Positions 50,243-59,061 of a DNA stretch of 64,000 bases are shown piece after piece. This DNA is from Arthrobacter sp. SLBN-100 (GTDB lineage Bacteria > Actinomycetota > Actinomycetes > Actinomycetales > Micrococcaceae), in the NCBI RefSeq assembly GCF_006715305.1, contig NZ_VFMY01000001.1, forward strand, positions 1,178,001-1,242,000, in the 5' to 3' direction. Position 1 is the first letter of the stretch. The number at the start of each line of letters is the position of its first letter. The notes beneath the pieces are model-generated. The model had not been told where the DNA came from. It saw nothing but the letters and a program-made list of their open reading frames with translations, and did no database searches. A program made the translations under genes and the position numbers.

Positions 50243-51903
50243 ATCCGCTCCGGTGCTGAAACGCCAAGCAGGTCAAGGCCGTTCGCCAGCACTTGGCTGG
50301 TGGCGTCGTTGAGCCACAGCCGGGTGCGGTTGACGTCCGTCACTGCTTCATCGCCCATGGGCGCAATGCGGCAGGCGTCGTACCAGCGGTGGTAGGCGCC
50401 GGCGATGATTTCGAGGTGGCGGGCCACGCGGTGCGGTTCACGCAGTTCCGCGGCCTTGGCCACGATGGAGGGGTAGCTGCCCAGGTAGGAGAGCAGCTCG
50501 TTCTCGGTGGCATGCTCCAGGAGCGAGGCGTCGAAGCTGTCTTTGCCGTCCACACGGCGTTCCACCCCGGCAGCGACGGCGTTGCGGGCTGCACCACGGG
50601 AGCGGGCATGGGCGTACTGCACGTAGAACACCGGGTTTTCGTTGCTGTGCTTCTTCAGCAGCTCCGGGTCCAGCGTCAGCGGGGAATCTGCGGGGAACCG
50701 CGCCAGGGAGTAGCGGACGGCATCCTTGCCGAGCCAGTCGATCAGGTCCTTGAGCTCGATGATGTTGCCGGCGCGCTTGGACAGCTTGGCGCCGTTCACG
50801 GACACCAGTTGGCCGATGAGTACCTCGATGTTCACCTCGGGATCGTCCCCGGCGCAGGCAGCGATGGCCTTGAGCCGGTTGATGTAGCCGTGATGGTCGG
50901 CGCCGAGCAGGTAGATCTTTTCGGTGAAGCCGCGGTCCTTCTTGGAGAGGTAGTAGGCGGCGTCCGCGGCGAAGTAGGTGGGCTCGCCGTTGGCGCGGAT
51001 CATCACCCGGTCCTTGTCGTCACCAAAGTCCGTGGTCCGCAGCCAGACCGCACCGCCGTCGTCGAACACGTGGCCCTGTTCGCGAAGGCGCGCCACGGCA
51101 CTTTCGATGGCGCCGGCGTCGTGCAGTTCCTGCTCGGAGAAGAACACGTCAAACTCGACGCCGAAATCCGCCAGCGTGGACTGAATGTCCTTCATCTGTG
51201 CTTTGTAAGCAGCGGCGCGGATGACCGGAAGGGCTGCCACTTCGGTGAGTTCGCGGATGTCCGGGTGCTCGGTGAGGACTTCGTGGCCGAGGTCCGCGAT
51301 GTACTGGCCAGGATAGCCGCCGTCGGGCACGGGCAGGCCGTGCAGGCGGGAGTACACGGAGTTGGCAAAGGTGTTCATCTGGGAACCGGCGTCGTTAATG
51401 TAGTACTCCGCCGTGACGTCGGCGCCGGAAGCACGCAGCACGCGGGCAATCGAATCGCCCAGCGCGGCCCAGCGGGTGTGCCCGATGTGCAGGGGGCCGG
51501 TGGGATTGGCGGAGACGAACTCCATGTTCACGGTGTGGCCGGCGAGCGCAGTGTTGGTTCCGTACTGCTTTCCTGCCTCGACAATCACCTTGGCGAGGGC
51601 GCCGGCAGTAGCAGCGTCCACGGTGATGTTCAGGAAACCGGGCCCGGCGATATCCACCGCGGAGACGCCGTCGATGGACTTCAGGTGCGCGCTCAGGACA
51701 GTGGCGAACTCGCGTGGATTGGTGCCTGCCTGCTTGGCAAGCTGCAGGGCAATGTTGGTGGCCCAGTCTCCGTGGTCGCGGTTCTTGGGCCGCTCCACGC
51801 GTACCTCGTCAGGCACTGCTGATGCTGAAAGGGCGATCTCGCCGGCGGCGACGGCGTCTTTCAGGCAGGCGGATATGGCGAGGGAGAGTTCTTCGGGAGT
51901 CAC
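50239..51903 (-). CDS. argS: Arginyl-tRNA synthetase
   Basis: 554 aa class I synthetase. The HIGH signature is NPTGPLHIGHTRWA and the KMSKS region is NGAKLSKRAGNI. The C-terminal anticodon-binding domain ends in NDATSQVLANGLDLLGVSAPERM. GTG at 51903 lies 6 nt after TAGGCT, a leaderless-type promoter, and appears to drive the chain argS-lysA-hom-thrC-thrB. Confidence 0.97.
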   Translation of the reverse strand: MTPEELSLAISACLKDAVAAGEIALSASAVPDEVRVERPKNRDHGDWATNIALQLAKQAGTNPREFATVLSAHLKSIDGVSAVDIAGPGFLNITVDAATAGALAKVIVEAGKQYGTNTALAGHTVNMEFVSANPTGPLHIGHTRWAALGDSIARVLRASGADVTAEYYINDAGSQMNTFANSVYSRLHGLPVPDGGYPGQYIADLGHEVLTEHPDIRELTEVAALPVIRAAAYKAQMKDIQSTLADFGVEFDVFFSEQELHDAGAIESAVARLREQGHVFDDGGAVWLRTTDFGDDKDRVMIRANGEPTYFAADAAYYLSKKDRGFTEKIYLLGADHHGYINRLKAIAACAGDDPEVNIEVLIGQLVSVNGAKLSKRAGNIIELKDLIDWLGKDAVRYSLARFPADSPLTLDPELLKKHSNENPVFYVQYAHARSRGAARNAVAAGVERRVDGKDSFDASLLEHATENELLSYLGSYPSIVAKAAELREPHRVARHLEIIAGAYHRWYDACRIAPMGDEAVTDVNRTRLWLNDATSQVLANGLDLLGVSAPERM

Positions 51904-51909
51904 CCCTCT

Positions 51910-51915
51910 AGCCTA
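51910..51915 (-). promoter_or_regulatory. -10 box of the argS-lysA-thr operon leaderless promoter
   Basis: TAGGCT on the minus strand, 6 nt before the argS GTG. Confidence 0.5.
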
Positions 51916-52078
51916 CCGGGGGCCGGTGACAGCAAAAGAATTGGGACGGGTGTCCTGCGCCATAGGCGCTCCGGGAAAAATACACAAGCCAGTTGCAAGG
52001 TGAACCAATACGCTGGGATTTGTCGTTGACACCACTGTAAGCACTTCCACCAGACACTTAACCGAAATGAGAGCCTTG

Positions 52079-52551
52079 ATGAGACCGTCAGTCCGCAAGA
52101 GTGTTTTCGCCGGAATCGCCGGCCTGTCCCTCGCTGGAACTGTGGCGGCTGCGCGCTCTCCGCCGCCGAAGGCACACCCGGTGCCCCCGCGGGAAGCGCA
52201 GCGGAAAATTCTGCCGCCACCCCATCAGCAGGGGCGTCATCGCTGGCCGGCGGTTCCACGTACAAGGACGGGACATACAGTGCTGACGGAAACTACGTCT
52301 CCCCCAACGGAACGGAGACGGTGGGGGTGGAGCTTACCCTTGCCGGAGGCACGGTCACCGGCGTCAACATCACCCAGCATCCCTCCAACCCGAACACCCG
52401 CAAGTTCCAGGGGGAATTTGCCGGCGGTATAGCGGCGCGAATTGTGGGCAAGAGCATCGACGGACTCAACGTCTCCAAAGTTGCCGGCTCCTCCCTGACC
52501 AGCGGCGGGTTCAACCAGGCCGTGGAAAAGATCAAGCAGGAGGCGCAGTAG
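52079..52551 (+). pseudogene. FMN-binding lipoprotein, one-base frameshift in the signal region
   Basis: ATG at 52079 encodes a lipoprotein-type signal (MRPSVRKSVFAGIAGLSLAG). After codon GCG at 52145 the frame must change by one base: inserting one G turns the sequence into TVAGC, a perfect lipobox. The mature part then continues to the TAG at 52551: Ser/Ala linker, then an FMN_bind domain (YKDGTYSADGNYVSPNGTE) ending with AGSSLTSGGF, which fits the ApbE flavinylation motif with Ser as acceptor. Either the gene is inactive, or the base was lost in sequencing. TTGACA at 52026-52031 may be its -35. apbE follows at once. Confidence 0.8.
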
Positions 52552-52554
52552 ACG

Positions 52555-53427
52555 GTGCCAAACGGGGACTGGGAGGACTTTGCGTTCGAGGGGATCGGAA
52601 CGCAGTGGGAGATCTCTACGCCTGTTCCGCTTAGCGGGCCGGTCAGGGCGCGCCTGGTGGAACGGGTGGAGCATTTCGACGCAGACTGGTCCCGTTTCCG
52701 TTCCGATTCCCGTGTCAGCGCCCTCGCCCGCAGGCCGGGGCGTTATGAGTTTCCGGATGAGGCGGAGCGGCTTGGCGTCCTTTACCGGACGCTGTACAGC
52801 ATGACTGACGGCGCCATGACCCCACTGATCGGTGCTTCCCTTGAACGGCTGGGGTATGACGCCGGCTACTCCCTTAAGCCCTCCGGTTTCCCGTTGGCGG
52901 CGCCACCCTGGGACGCCGTCCTGGAGTGGGCAGGCACCACCATCACCACCACAGCTCCGGTGGTGCTGGACATCGGGGCGGCGGGCAAAGGCCTGCTGGT
53001 TGACCTGCTCGCGGAGGAACTGGTTGCCCAGGGCCTGGAAGCGTTCGTCATTGATGCCAGTGGCGACCTGCTTGCGTGTGGTCCGCTGCCCACCGAGGTG
53101 GCCTTGGAGCATCCCTACAATCCGGCCCAGGCCATTGGAATCGTGCCCTTGGCCGGGCAGGCCCTGTGTGCCTCTGCTTCCAACCGCCGCGCCTGGGGTG
53201 ACGGACTGCACCACGTGCTGGACGGAACCACCGGGCAACCGGTCGGGACCGCCGTCGCCACCTGGGCCCTGGCGGACACCGCGATGCTGGCCGACGCCCT
53301 GGCCACCGCCCTTTTCTTTGTCCCCGGAGACCAGTTGCAGGAGGAATTCGATTTCTCCTGGCTGACTGTTTTTTCCGATGGCAGCGCGGCCCGCTCCGCC
53401 GACTTTGAAGGGACACTGTTCACATGA
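52555..53427 (+). CDS. apbE: FAD:protein FMN transferase
   Basis: 290 aa. ApbE cleaves FAD and attaches FMN to Ser/Thr of target domains outside the membrane. The N-terminal FEGIGTQWEI, WSRFRSDSRVS, DIGAAGKGLLVD and DASGDLLACG motifs match; ALADTAMLADALATALF is the Mg-binding end. There is no clear signal peptide, so it acts from the inside or is anchored otherwise. GTG at 52555 lies 11 nt after AGGAGG. The next gene overlaps its stop (ATGA). Confidence 0.92.
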   Translation: MPNGDWEDFAFEGIGTQWEISTPVPLSGPVRARLVERVEHFDADWSRFRSDSRVSALARRPGRYEFPDEAERLGVLYRTLYSMTDGAMTPLIGASLERLGYDAGYSLKPSGFPLAAPPWDAVLEWAGTTITTTAPVVLDIGAAGKGLLVDLLAEELVAQGLEAFVIDASGDLLACGPLPTEVALEHPYNPAQAIGIVPLAGQALCASASNRRAWGDGLHHVLDGTTGQPVGTAVATWALADTAMLADALATALFFVPGDQLQEEFDFSWLTVFSDGSAARSADFEGTLFT

Positions 53428-54968
53428 GCCCTGTTGAAACGCTAAAAGCCGGCCCTGTCCCCTCAGTGGCCGGCCGCGTGGACACCGCGCTGGGCCGGTT
53501 CACCATGTACCGGCTGATCCTCCTGGTCCTCGCGGCCCTTGCCCCGTACAGCCTGTTGCTCGATGCCCTCGGCTGGCTGACTTTCGGCATCCCCGAAATG
53601 CTCGGGCACCTGGCCCTGTGCCTTGGCCTGACGTACGCCTCGAACAGGGCCCTGGCCGCACTGTTCCATGTGCGGCCCCATTCGGAGTCCTCGCTCATCA
53701 CCGGCCTGCTGCTGTATTTCCTGTTCTGGCCTTCCTTCGCGCCAATGGATACGGCCGGCGTGGCGTTGGCCTGCGTGCTGGCGTCGGCGTCGAAATATGC
53801 GCTGGCGTGGCGCGGCCGCCATATCTTCAATCCAGCGGCTGCAGGCGCCTTCACGGCCGGGCTCACGGGACTCAACATTGCCACCTGGTGGGCGGCGACC
53901 CCTGCCATGCTGTGGCTGCTGGTTCCCGGCGTCCTCCTGGTCCTGTACCGCACCCGGAAGCTCCTGATGGCCGCCGTCTTCCTTGTGGTGGCCACAGCCG
54001 TCATCAGCCAGGAACTGCTCCAGGCCGGTATGTCCGCAGGAATGGCCTTGTGGCAGGCTCTTGCCCAGCGGCCGCTGCTGTTCTTTGTGGGGTTCATGCT
54101 CACCGAGCCGCTGACGCTGCCGCCGCGCAGGTGGCAGCAGCTGGGGTTGGCGGCTGTAGTGGGCGCGGTCTTTGCCGTCCCCTACAACTTCGGCTTCCTG
54201 GCCAATTCACCCGAGGCCGCGCTGCTGTTCGGCAATCTGCTCGCCTTTATGGCGAGCCAGAGGGGCAGCGTGAGGTTGAGGTTCACCGGGTCGAGGGCTC
54301 TGACGTCCACCACCACCGAGTTCTCCTTCGAGCCCTCCCGCCCTGTCCGTTTCCTGCCAGGGCAGTACATGGAGCTGGACTTGCCGCACAGCAAGGCGGA
54401 CGGGAAAGGACGACGCCGGGTGTTCAGTTTGACCGGCTCCCCCGGTGAGCGCGTGGTGAAGTTCGGTGTACGGACCGCCGAGCCCGTCTCCGCCGCCAAG
54501 AAGGTCCTGCTTTCCTTGAAACCGGGCGATGAGGTGACGGCCACGTCGGTAGGCGGCGACTTTGTCCTCCCCCGCGATCCCAGGAAGCCTGTGCTGCTGA
54601 TCGCTGCCGGGATCGGCATCACGCCGTTCCTCTCGCATCTCTCTTCCGGCGGCCTGCGGGACCGCGACACTGTCCTCCTCCTGCTTGCCAGAACTGCTGA
54701 AGAGGTTGCGTACGCGGACGAACTGAAGGCCGCCGGCATCCGGGTTATGGCCCGGATTGCGGACGGATCGGAACCGCCGCCGCACATCACCGCATTTCCG
54801 GCAGACGGATCCCGGCTGGACGGGGGCGCCCTCAAGACCATGATTCCCGATGTCGCTGACCGCGATGTGTATATTTCGGGTTCACCGGCGAGCGTCGCTT
54901 CCTTACGGCGCGCGGCGCTGGAGGCGGGAACGCGACGCATCCACGTGGATTCGTTCTCAGGGTACTGA
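53424..54968 (+). CDS. NqrB/RnfD-like membrane domain fused to ferredoxin-NADP reductase-like domain
   Basis: 514 aa. Residues 25-275 carry about eight membrane helices; HIFNPAAAGAF matches the RnfD/NqrB motif. Residues 285-514 are an FNR-type flavoprotein: FLPGQYMELDLP and RRVFSLTGSP bind FAD, LLIAAGIGITPFLSHL and DVYISGSPASV bind NAD(P)H. Together with ApbE and the FMN-lipoprotein this forms a route for electrons from NAD(P)H across the membrane to an outside acceptor. The start ATG overlaps the apbE stop by 4 nt. Confidence 0.88.
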   Translation: MSPVETLKAGPVPSVAGRVDTALGRFTMYRLILLVLAALAPYSLLLDALGWLTFGIPEMLGHLALCLGLTYASNRALAALFHVRPHSESSLITGLLLYFLFWPSFAPMDTAGVALACVLASASKYALAWRGRHIFNPAAAGAFTAGLTGLNIATWWAATPAMLWLLVPGVLLVLYRTRKLLMAAVFLVVATAVISQELLQAGMSAGMALWQALAQRPLLFFVGFMLTEPLTLPPRRWQQLGLAAVVGAVFAVPYNFGFLANSPEAALLFGNLLAFMASQRGSVRLRFTGSRALTSTTTEFSFEPSRPVRFLPGQYMELDLPHSKADGKGRRRVFSLTGSPGERVVKFGVRTAEPVSAAKKVLLSLKPGDEVTATSVGGDFVLPRDPRKPVLLIAAGIGITPFLSHLSSGGLRDRDTVLLLLARTAEEVAYADELKAAGIRVMARIADGSEPPPHITAFPADGSRLDGGALKTMIPDVADRDVYISGSPASVASLRRAALEAGTRRIHVDSFSGY

Positions 54969-55095
54969 TATTCAAGTCCCTGCCGGCCCGGGCCGGCCTC
55001 GGCGGACCCGCGGGCGGATGGCCGATTTTCCCTTGCGGGCCACCTTACTGCTAAGCTCTAGGACGTCCCGCCAGCAACGGCAGGAACCCCGGATT

Positions 55096-55168
55096 GCCCT
55101 CGTAGCTCAGGGGATAGAGCGTCTGCCTCCGGAGCAGAAGGTCGTAGGTTCGAATCCTATCGAGGGCA
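55096..55168 (+). tRNA. tRNA-Arg (anticodon CCG)
   Basis: 73-nt cloverleaf: acceptor arms GCCCTCG and CGAGGGC, D arm GCTC...GAGC, anticodon stem TCTGC/GCAGA around loop CTCCGGA (anticodon CCG, reads CGG), T arm GTAGGTTCGAATCCTAT, discriminator A. CCA is not encoded. An intrinsic terminator follows. Frameshifted mobile relics start just downstream, so it may have been an integration site. Confidence 0.97.
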
Positions 55169-55173
55169 CACAG

Positions 55174-55215
55174 AAAAACCCGCCGTTTCAGTTCACTGAA
55201 ACGGCGGGTTTTTAC
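55174..55215 (+). terminator. Intrinsic terminator of tRNA-Arg
   Basis: Perfect 18-bp stem (55174-55191 with 55196-55213), TTCA loop, with the T tract built into the stem end. It can also serve the minus-strand gene ending at 55220. Confidence 0.93.
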
Positions 55216-55219
55216 GTTT

Positions 55220-55660
55220 TCACAGTTTGCGGGTCTTCCGGGTTAGCCCGGTCTTGCAGATTGGCCCGTATGCGCCCAGGTCCCCTTCTTCGGGGAGGAC
55301 TTGGACCGGCCCGATGCGTTTTGACATGCCCCATCGGCCGACCATCATCCGGGCAAGGTGGGTGCTGGTCTGCAGGTCGCTTTCGGCGCCGGTGGTGACG
55401 ACTCCGAAGACGAGGTCTTCGGCCGCCATGCCGCCCAGTGCACCGACGATCCTGCCCTTGAGATAGTTTTCGTCGTACCCGTACCGGTCTGTGTCGGGTG
55501 TGGAAAGGGTGCCGCCCAGGGGACGGCCGCGGGGGATGATGGAGATTTTCCGGACAGGGTCGGCGCCGGGCTCAAGCATTCCCAGACGGGCGTGCCCGGA
55601 TTCGTGGTAGGCGGTGCGCCTGCGTTCCTCGGCGGGCATCACCACGTTCCTGACGGTCAT
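55220..55660 (-). pseudogene. FtsH peptidase (M41) fragment without the AAA ATPase domain
   Basis: 146 aa. HESGH at residues 19-23 and Asp95 in GAESDLQTST are the zinc ligands, with SIIPRG, YGYDENYLKGRIVGALGGMAAEDLVFG between them, so the M41 core is complete. The membrane and AAA parts that should precede it (about 400 residues) are missing; only 91 bp separate the ORF from DUF4193. The C-terminus after GDLGAYGP changes to a basic tail, suggesting a frameshift. Probably a remnant; a free small protease cannot be excluded. Confidence 0.75.
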
Positions 55661-55751
55661 CCCGGGGTGATGCGGCTGCCGGCGTCAAGATCCACGTCGG
55701 CGGCGAGCTTGTTCCCGGGTGCGGCCACCGCCCTGGAGCGGGTGGGATGGT

Positions 55752-56051
55752 TCAGTCTTCGCATTCGGTGCAGTACTTTTTCCCATCTCTTTCCTTGGCG
55801 AGCTGGCTGCGGTGGTGGACAAGGAAACAGGACATGCAGGTGAATTCGTCGGACTGGACCGGGATGACCTGGACGAGCAGTTCCTCGCCAGAAAGGTCAG
55901 CGCCGGGCAGCTCGAAAGCCTCGGCGAGATCGGCCTCATCGACGTCGATGACAGCCCCCTTAGGGGTGGCAGCCTCTGTCTTAAGCTCCTCGAGGGACTC
56001 GGTGCCCTCGTCCTCGGCCGTCGCCCGTGGAGCATCGTAGTCAACGGACAC
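55752..56051 (-). CDS. DUF4193 domain protein
   Basis: 99 aa, acidic, ending in a four-Cys site (CMSC ... YCTEC) that should bind zinc. DUF4193 is widespread in actinobacteria, function unknown; it is usually near dUTPase, which is not here, so this copy may be displaced. GTG at 56051 is supported by AAGGAG 7 nt upstream. Confidence 0.88.
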   Translation of the reverse strand: MSVDYDAPRATAEDEGTESLEELKTEAATPKGAVIDVDEADLAEAFELPGADLSGEELLVQVIPVQSDEFTCMSCFLVHHRSQLAKERDGKKYCTECED

Positions 56052-56234
56052 TCAGATTCTCCTTCACTTCCAATCAATCAGGGATCACTGCTAAACCCGG
56101 CACGCTGGCGCCTTATTCCCTGCCGCTTCCCCGGCCGGAAAACCCGAAAAAACGGGCCGCGGGCTGGAAGGTTTTTCGTCCTCCGGGTTGTTTATTTTGG
56201 CGGACCAAAGAAGGCACCGGAAAGGTATTCCGCC

Positions 56235-56843
56235 ATGATTCGCATAGCAATCGTGTTGGGGAACAGCCGCCCGGGACGGCTCGGAAGGGCTGCGGCCGAC
56301 TGGGTGCACGCACGGGCAGCGGAGCGCGAGGACGCGACGTTCGAGGTCCTGGACGTCGCCGACTTCAATCTGCCGCTGCTGGATGAGCCCCTGCCGCCCT
56401 CCACGGGCAGATACAGCCGCGGGCACACGAAGGCCTGGTCGGACGCAGTCGCTGCTTTTGATGGCTACATCTTCATCACCGGCGAATACAACCATTCCGT
56501 TCCCGGGGCGCCGAAGAACGCCCTGGGCTACCTCTATAAGGAGTGGAACAACAAGGCCGCCGGGTTCGTCAGCTACGGAAGCGCCGGCGGTACCCGGGCG
56601 GTGGAGCATTTGCCGCCTATTGCCGGGGAGCTGCAAATGGCGGACGTCCGCGCCCAGGTCGCCCTGTCTCTGGCCAGTGAGTTTGAAAACCTCCGGACGT
56701 TCACGCCCTCAGAGGCCGCCGAGAAGAATCTGCAGACCCTTCTTGATCAGGTCATTGCCTTGGCCGGGGCGCTGAGGGTCCTGCGCCCGGGCAAGGATGA
56801 GGACAAGCCTTCCTATGTTCTCGCCGGCCCGGGCAGCGAGTAG
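56235..56843 (+). CDS. NADPH-dependent FMN reductase
   Basis: 202 aa flavodoxin-like enzyme. GNSRPGRLGRAAADWV binds the FMN phosphate, ITGEYNHSVPGAPKNALGY is the family signature, and SYGSAGGTRA continues the flavin site. It reduces FMN or quinone-like acceptors with NADPH. Start ATG at 56235 follows GGAAAGG. Codon use and frame are intact, unlike its neighbours. Confidence 0.92.
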   Translation: MIRIAIVLGNSRPGRLGRAAADWVHARAAEREDATFEVLDVADFNLPLLDEPLPPSTGRYSRGHTKAWSDAVAAFDGYIFITGEYNHSVPGAPKNALGYLYKEWNNKAAGFVSYGSAGGTRAVEHLPPIAGELQMADVRAQVALSLASEFENLRTFTPSEAAEKNLQTLLDQVIALAGALRVLRPGKDEDKPSYVLAGPGSE

Positions 56844-56890
56844 ATCGAGAATGGGCAACGTTTCCTGAAGGCGTGCGGGAGGGAGCAGCG

Positions 56891-57160
56891 ATGAGTGCCG
56901 AACTTGACCAGCTGCGGGCTCTGGCAACAGTGATCGGGACCGCCGAGGCAACCCTGGACGCCGCATATGCGGCATTGCGGGGATCGGCGTCGGCTTTGCT
57001 CGCCAGCGGAGCCTCGTCCTTGGCGGAGGTGAGCGAGGCCTCGGGACTGTGTGAGGGTGAGCTCCTGGACCTGCTCACCCTGGCGGCAGATAACTCGGCT
57101 TTCGAGCACTTGTTCCATGAGGGGCCGCCAGGGCCGGGCGGACCTGCCACGGAACACTAA
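56891..57160 (+). CDS. Small helical hypothetical protein
   Basis: 89 aa, Ala/Leu/Glu-rich and helical (LATVIGTAEATLDAAYAALRG, LAEVSEASGLCEGELLDLL), Pro/Gly-rich end. The middle could be a helix-turn-helix-like pair, but no family is recognised. GGGAGGGAG precedes the ATG at 56891. It is 47 nt after the FMN reductase and may share its mRNA. Confidence 0.6.
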   Translation: MSAELDQLRALATVIGTAEATLDAAYAALRGSASALLASGASSLAEVSEASGLCEGELLDLLTLAADNSAFEHLFHEGPPGPGGPATEH

Positions 57161-57277
57161 GGCAGGCCCCTTCGAGGCCCTTATCGCGAGGGCTTACTTT
57201 TATTGGTGTCCAAAAAGTGATCCGGCCTAAGCCGGCGGTTGCGGCAGGGCCGGGCAGCAGAGAAGGAGGTGGCCCCA

Positions 57278-57780
57278 ATGGCCAACGTTATGCGCTGAGT
57301 GGCGCTGACATCACTGAACCCGTTCGCCGGTTCTTGGAAGGGGATGTGGCTTCCTGGCTCCGGGTTGAGGAATACCGTGGGCCGGATCCATGGTGGTCAA
57401 GGCCGAAGTCCCCGGTATCGATCCTGAGAAGGACGTCGACATCGAACTGGTCGGCATCGACCTGCGGATCCACGTGCGGCACGAGGAGAAGTCCGAACAC
57501 AAGGACAAGGAGGGCTACAGCTCCGAGTTCCCGTACGGGACGTTCTCGCGCACCGTGAGCCCTGCCGGGGCCCGTCAGCGAAAATGACATCTGTGCGACC
57601 TACGATGACGGGATCCTCGAAGTCCGCATCCCGCTCCCGGAAGACTCCGGGACGGCGGCCCGGAAAATACCCGTCAGCAGGGCAGGAACATCTGCCGGAT
57701 CCGGTGCCGGCACCGCTGCTGGTTCAGCCGCAACAGGCGGGCCCCACGGCCTAAAGCGTCCGTCGCCGGCGGGCAGGTGA
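57278..57780 (+). pseudogene. Small heat-shock protein (Hsp20), several frameshifts
   Basis: A strong ribosome-binding site (GAAGGAGG) leads into ATG at 57278 (MANVMR, then stop). The alpha-crystallin protein continues in other frames: DPVRRF-type stretch TEPVRRFLEGDVASWLRVEEY, then MVVKAEVPGIDPEKDVDIEL and SRTVSPAG from 57390, then ENDICATYDDGILEVRIPLP from about 57574, to TGA at 57780. At least three frame changes. The order is that of a whole Hsp20, so the gene decayed after arriving complete. Confidence 0.85.
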
Positions 57781-58191
57781 CAGTGCAACCTCGAACAGCG
57801 GTAACAGGCAAGGCAAACAACGGCTGCGATGGCGATGGATGCCTGGAAGGAAGCCGTTGTGGCGGGCCCACATCGACCCTGGACGCTGTCGATCAAATCC
57901 TCGAGGATTTCCCAGAAGTCCCGGGCGCGCAGCGATGTAACCGGTCCTCTTCCCTGGGCCTGCCGGAGCGGCATTCGCCACGGCAATCGCCTCGGCGAAC
58001 AGTTCAGCAGTCACGGCCGGAACGCGTTCGGATTCGAGGGCGAGGATGTGTTCGACCATGGCTCGGGAGTGCTTCCCAGTCTCCCCGTCCCGATCCGTGC
58101 CCAGTCTGCTCGGTTCAAGACGTGCCTTTGCTGTGTCGAATCCACGGTCAACATGGGGCGCGAAACCGTCGTCCATGTACTGGGTTGTCAT
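57781..58191 (-). pseudogene. Hypothetical gene with a probable frameshift
   Basis: ATG at 58191 is preceded by GGAGG at 3-nt spacing. About 80 residues (MTTQYMDDGFAPHVDRGF, then MVEHILALESERVPAVTAELFAEAIAVANAA) look coding. Near 57955 the coding character moves to another frame (LRARDFWEILEDLIDSVQG). The end is unclear and overlaps the Hsp20 relic. No family recognised. Confidence 0.45.
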
Positions 58192-58465
58192 TGTCCTCCA
58201 TTCACGTCACCTCAGGGCAAGATGGCCTGTTGGACAAGGAAGCTCTGTTGGCACCGGAAGGCACCGCCGCCCAAGTCCAGGAAAAAATCCCGAGGTGTTG
58301 TTGTGGTTCGCGGTGCGGCATGAAAGCGGTCCCCGGGTCGCGGGGACCGCTTTTCGGGGACGGATGCCTTGCCTTGATGGTGCTTGTGCGCTGAAGGCGC
58401 CGTGGCGTCTTGCGATGTAATCAGCCGCCCTGTGCAGCCTTGGCCTCGGCATCTGTCCGGGTCGG

Positions 58466-58791
58466 TTAGGCGCTGATCTGCTGCTGCCCGTGAGCTCCCG
58501 ACGTGATTTCGATCTTCCGGGCTGCGCCTTCTCGGCCACCGGGATGCGACGGGTCAGGACGCCACCGTCGTAGCCGGCTTTCACATGCTCGGTATCGAGC
58601 GCTTCGTCCAGGATCAGCTGGCGGCTGAAGACACCACGCGGCCGCTCGGAAGCGATCAACTCAACACCTTCACCAACAGCGTCCTTGCGCTCGGCACGGA
58701 CGGTCAGAACGTTCTGCTCAACGTTCACATCGATCGACTCGGCCTCCACTCCAGGCAGGTCAACGGCCACCACGAATAGCACCGGGACCAA
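58466..58791 (-). pseudogene. Second Hsp20 relic, N-terminus missing and one frameshift
   Basis: [47 protein letters not shown] and [18 protein letters not shown] form an alpha-crystallin domain on the minus strand. After PVAEKAQP one C is missing; adding it restores [17 protein letters not shown] and a TAA at 58466-58468. The 40-50 N-terminal residues before VVAVD are absent or unrecognisable. Confidence 0.85.
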
Positions 58792-59015
58792 GAGCCCGCA
58801 AGGGGTCGCCGGGAGAGATCACCGCACATTCCTGCAGAAAAACGTCCTGCCGGAGTTGGGGAGCCGCTCACATATTCACCGTCGCCACGCCCTCACCGCA
58901 GGGGCGCCAAGTACATGTCCCACCGGCGCTCGGATTCTTCACTGCGGCGGCACCGCAATTCTTCAGCTTCAGGATGACGTTCCTCATTCCGGGAACATCA
59001 CGTCAGCCAAAAAAG

Positions 59016-59045
59016 TTATCCACATACAGACGTTAGCTATCCACA
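59016..59045 (+). promoter_or_regulatory. Two DnaA-box-like sites upstream of the SGNH hydrolase gene
   Basis: TTATCCACA at 59016-59024 is a perfect consensus DnaA box. CTATCCACA at 59037-59045 differs at one base. Same orientation, starts 21 bp apart (two helical turns), 17 bp before GTG at 59062. A-rich stretches flank them. Confidence 0.55.
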
Positions 59046-59061
59046 AAAGGGGGTTGTAAAA

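Noticed and set aside
54982..54997. 16-bp GC palindrome after the reductase gene
   Set aside because: No loop or T tract; not a convincing terminator or site.
54850..55398. ORF running through tRNA-Arg
   Set aside because: It crosses a tRNA and its terminator.
55685..56077. 130-aa minus-strand ORF over DUF4193
   Set aside because: Shadow frame of the DUF4193 gene with low-complexity Ser/Arg composition.
58031..58045. Possible att copy of the tRNA-Arg 3' end (TCGAGGGC)
   Set aside because: Only eight bases match, too short to call.
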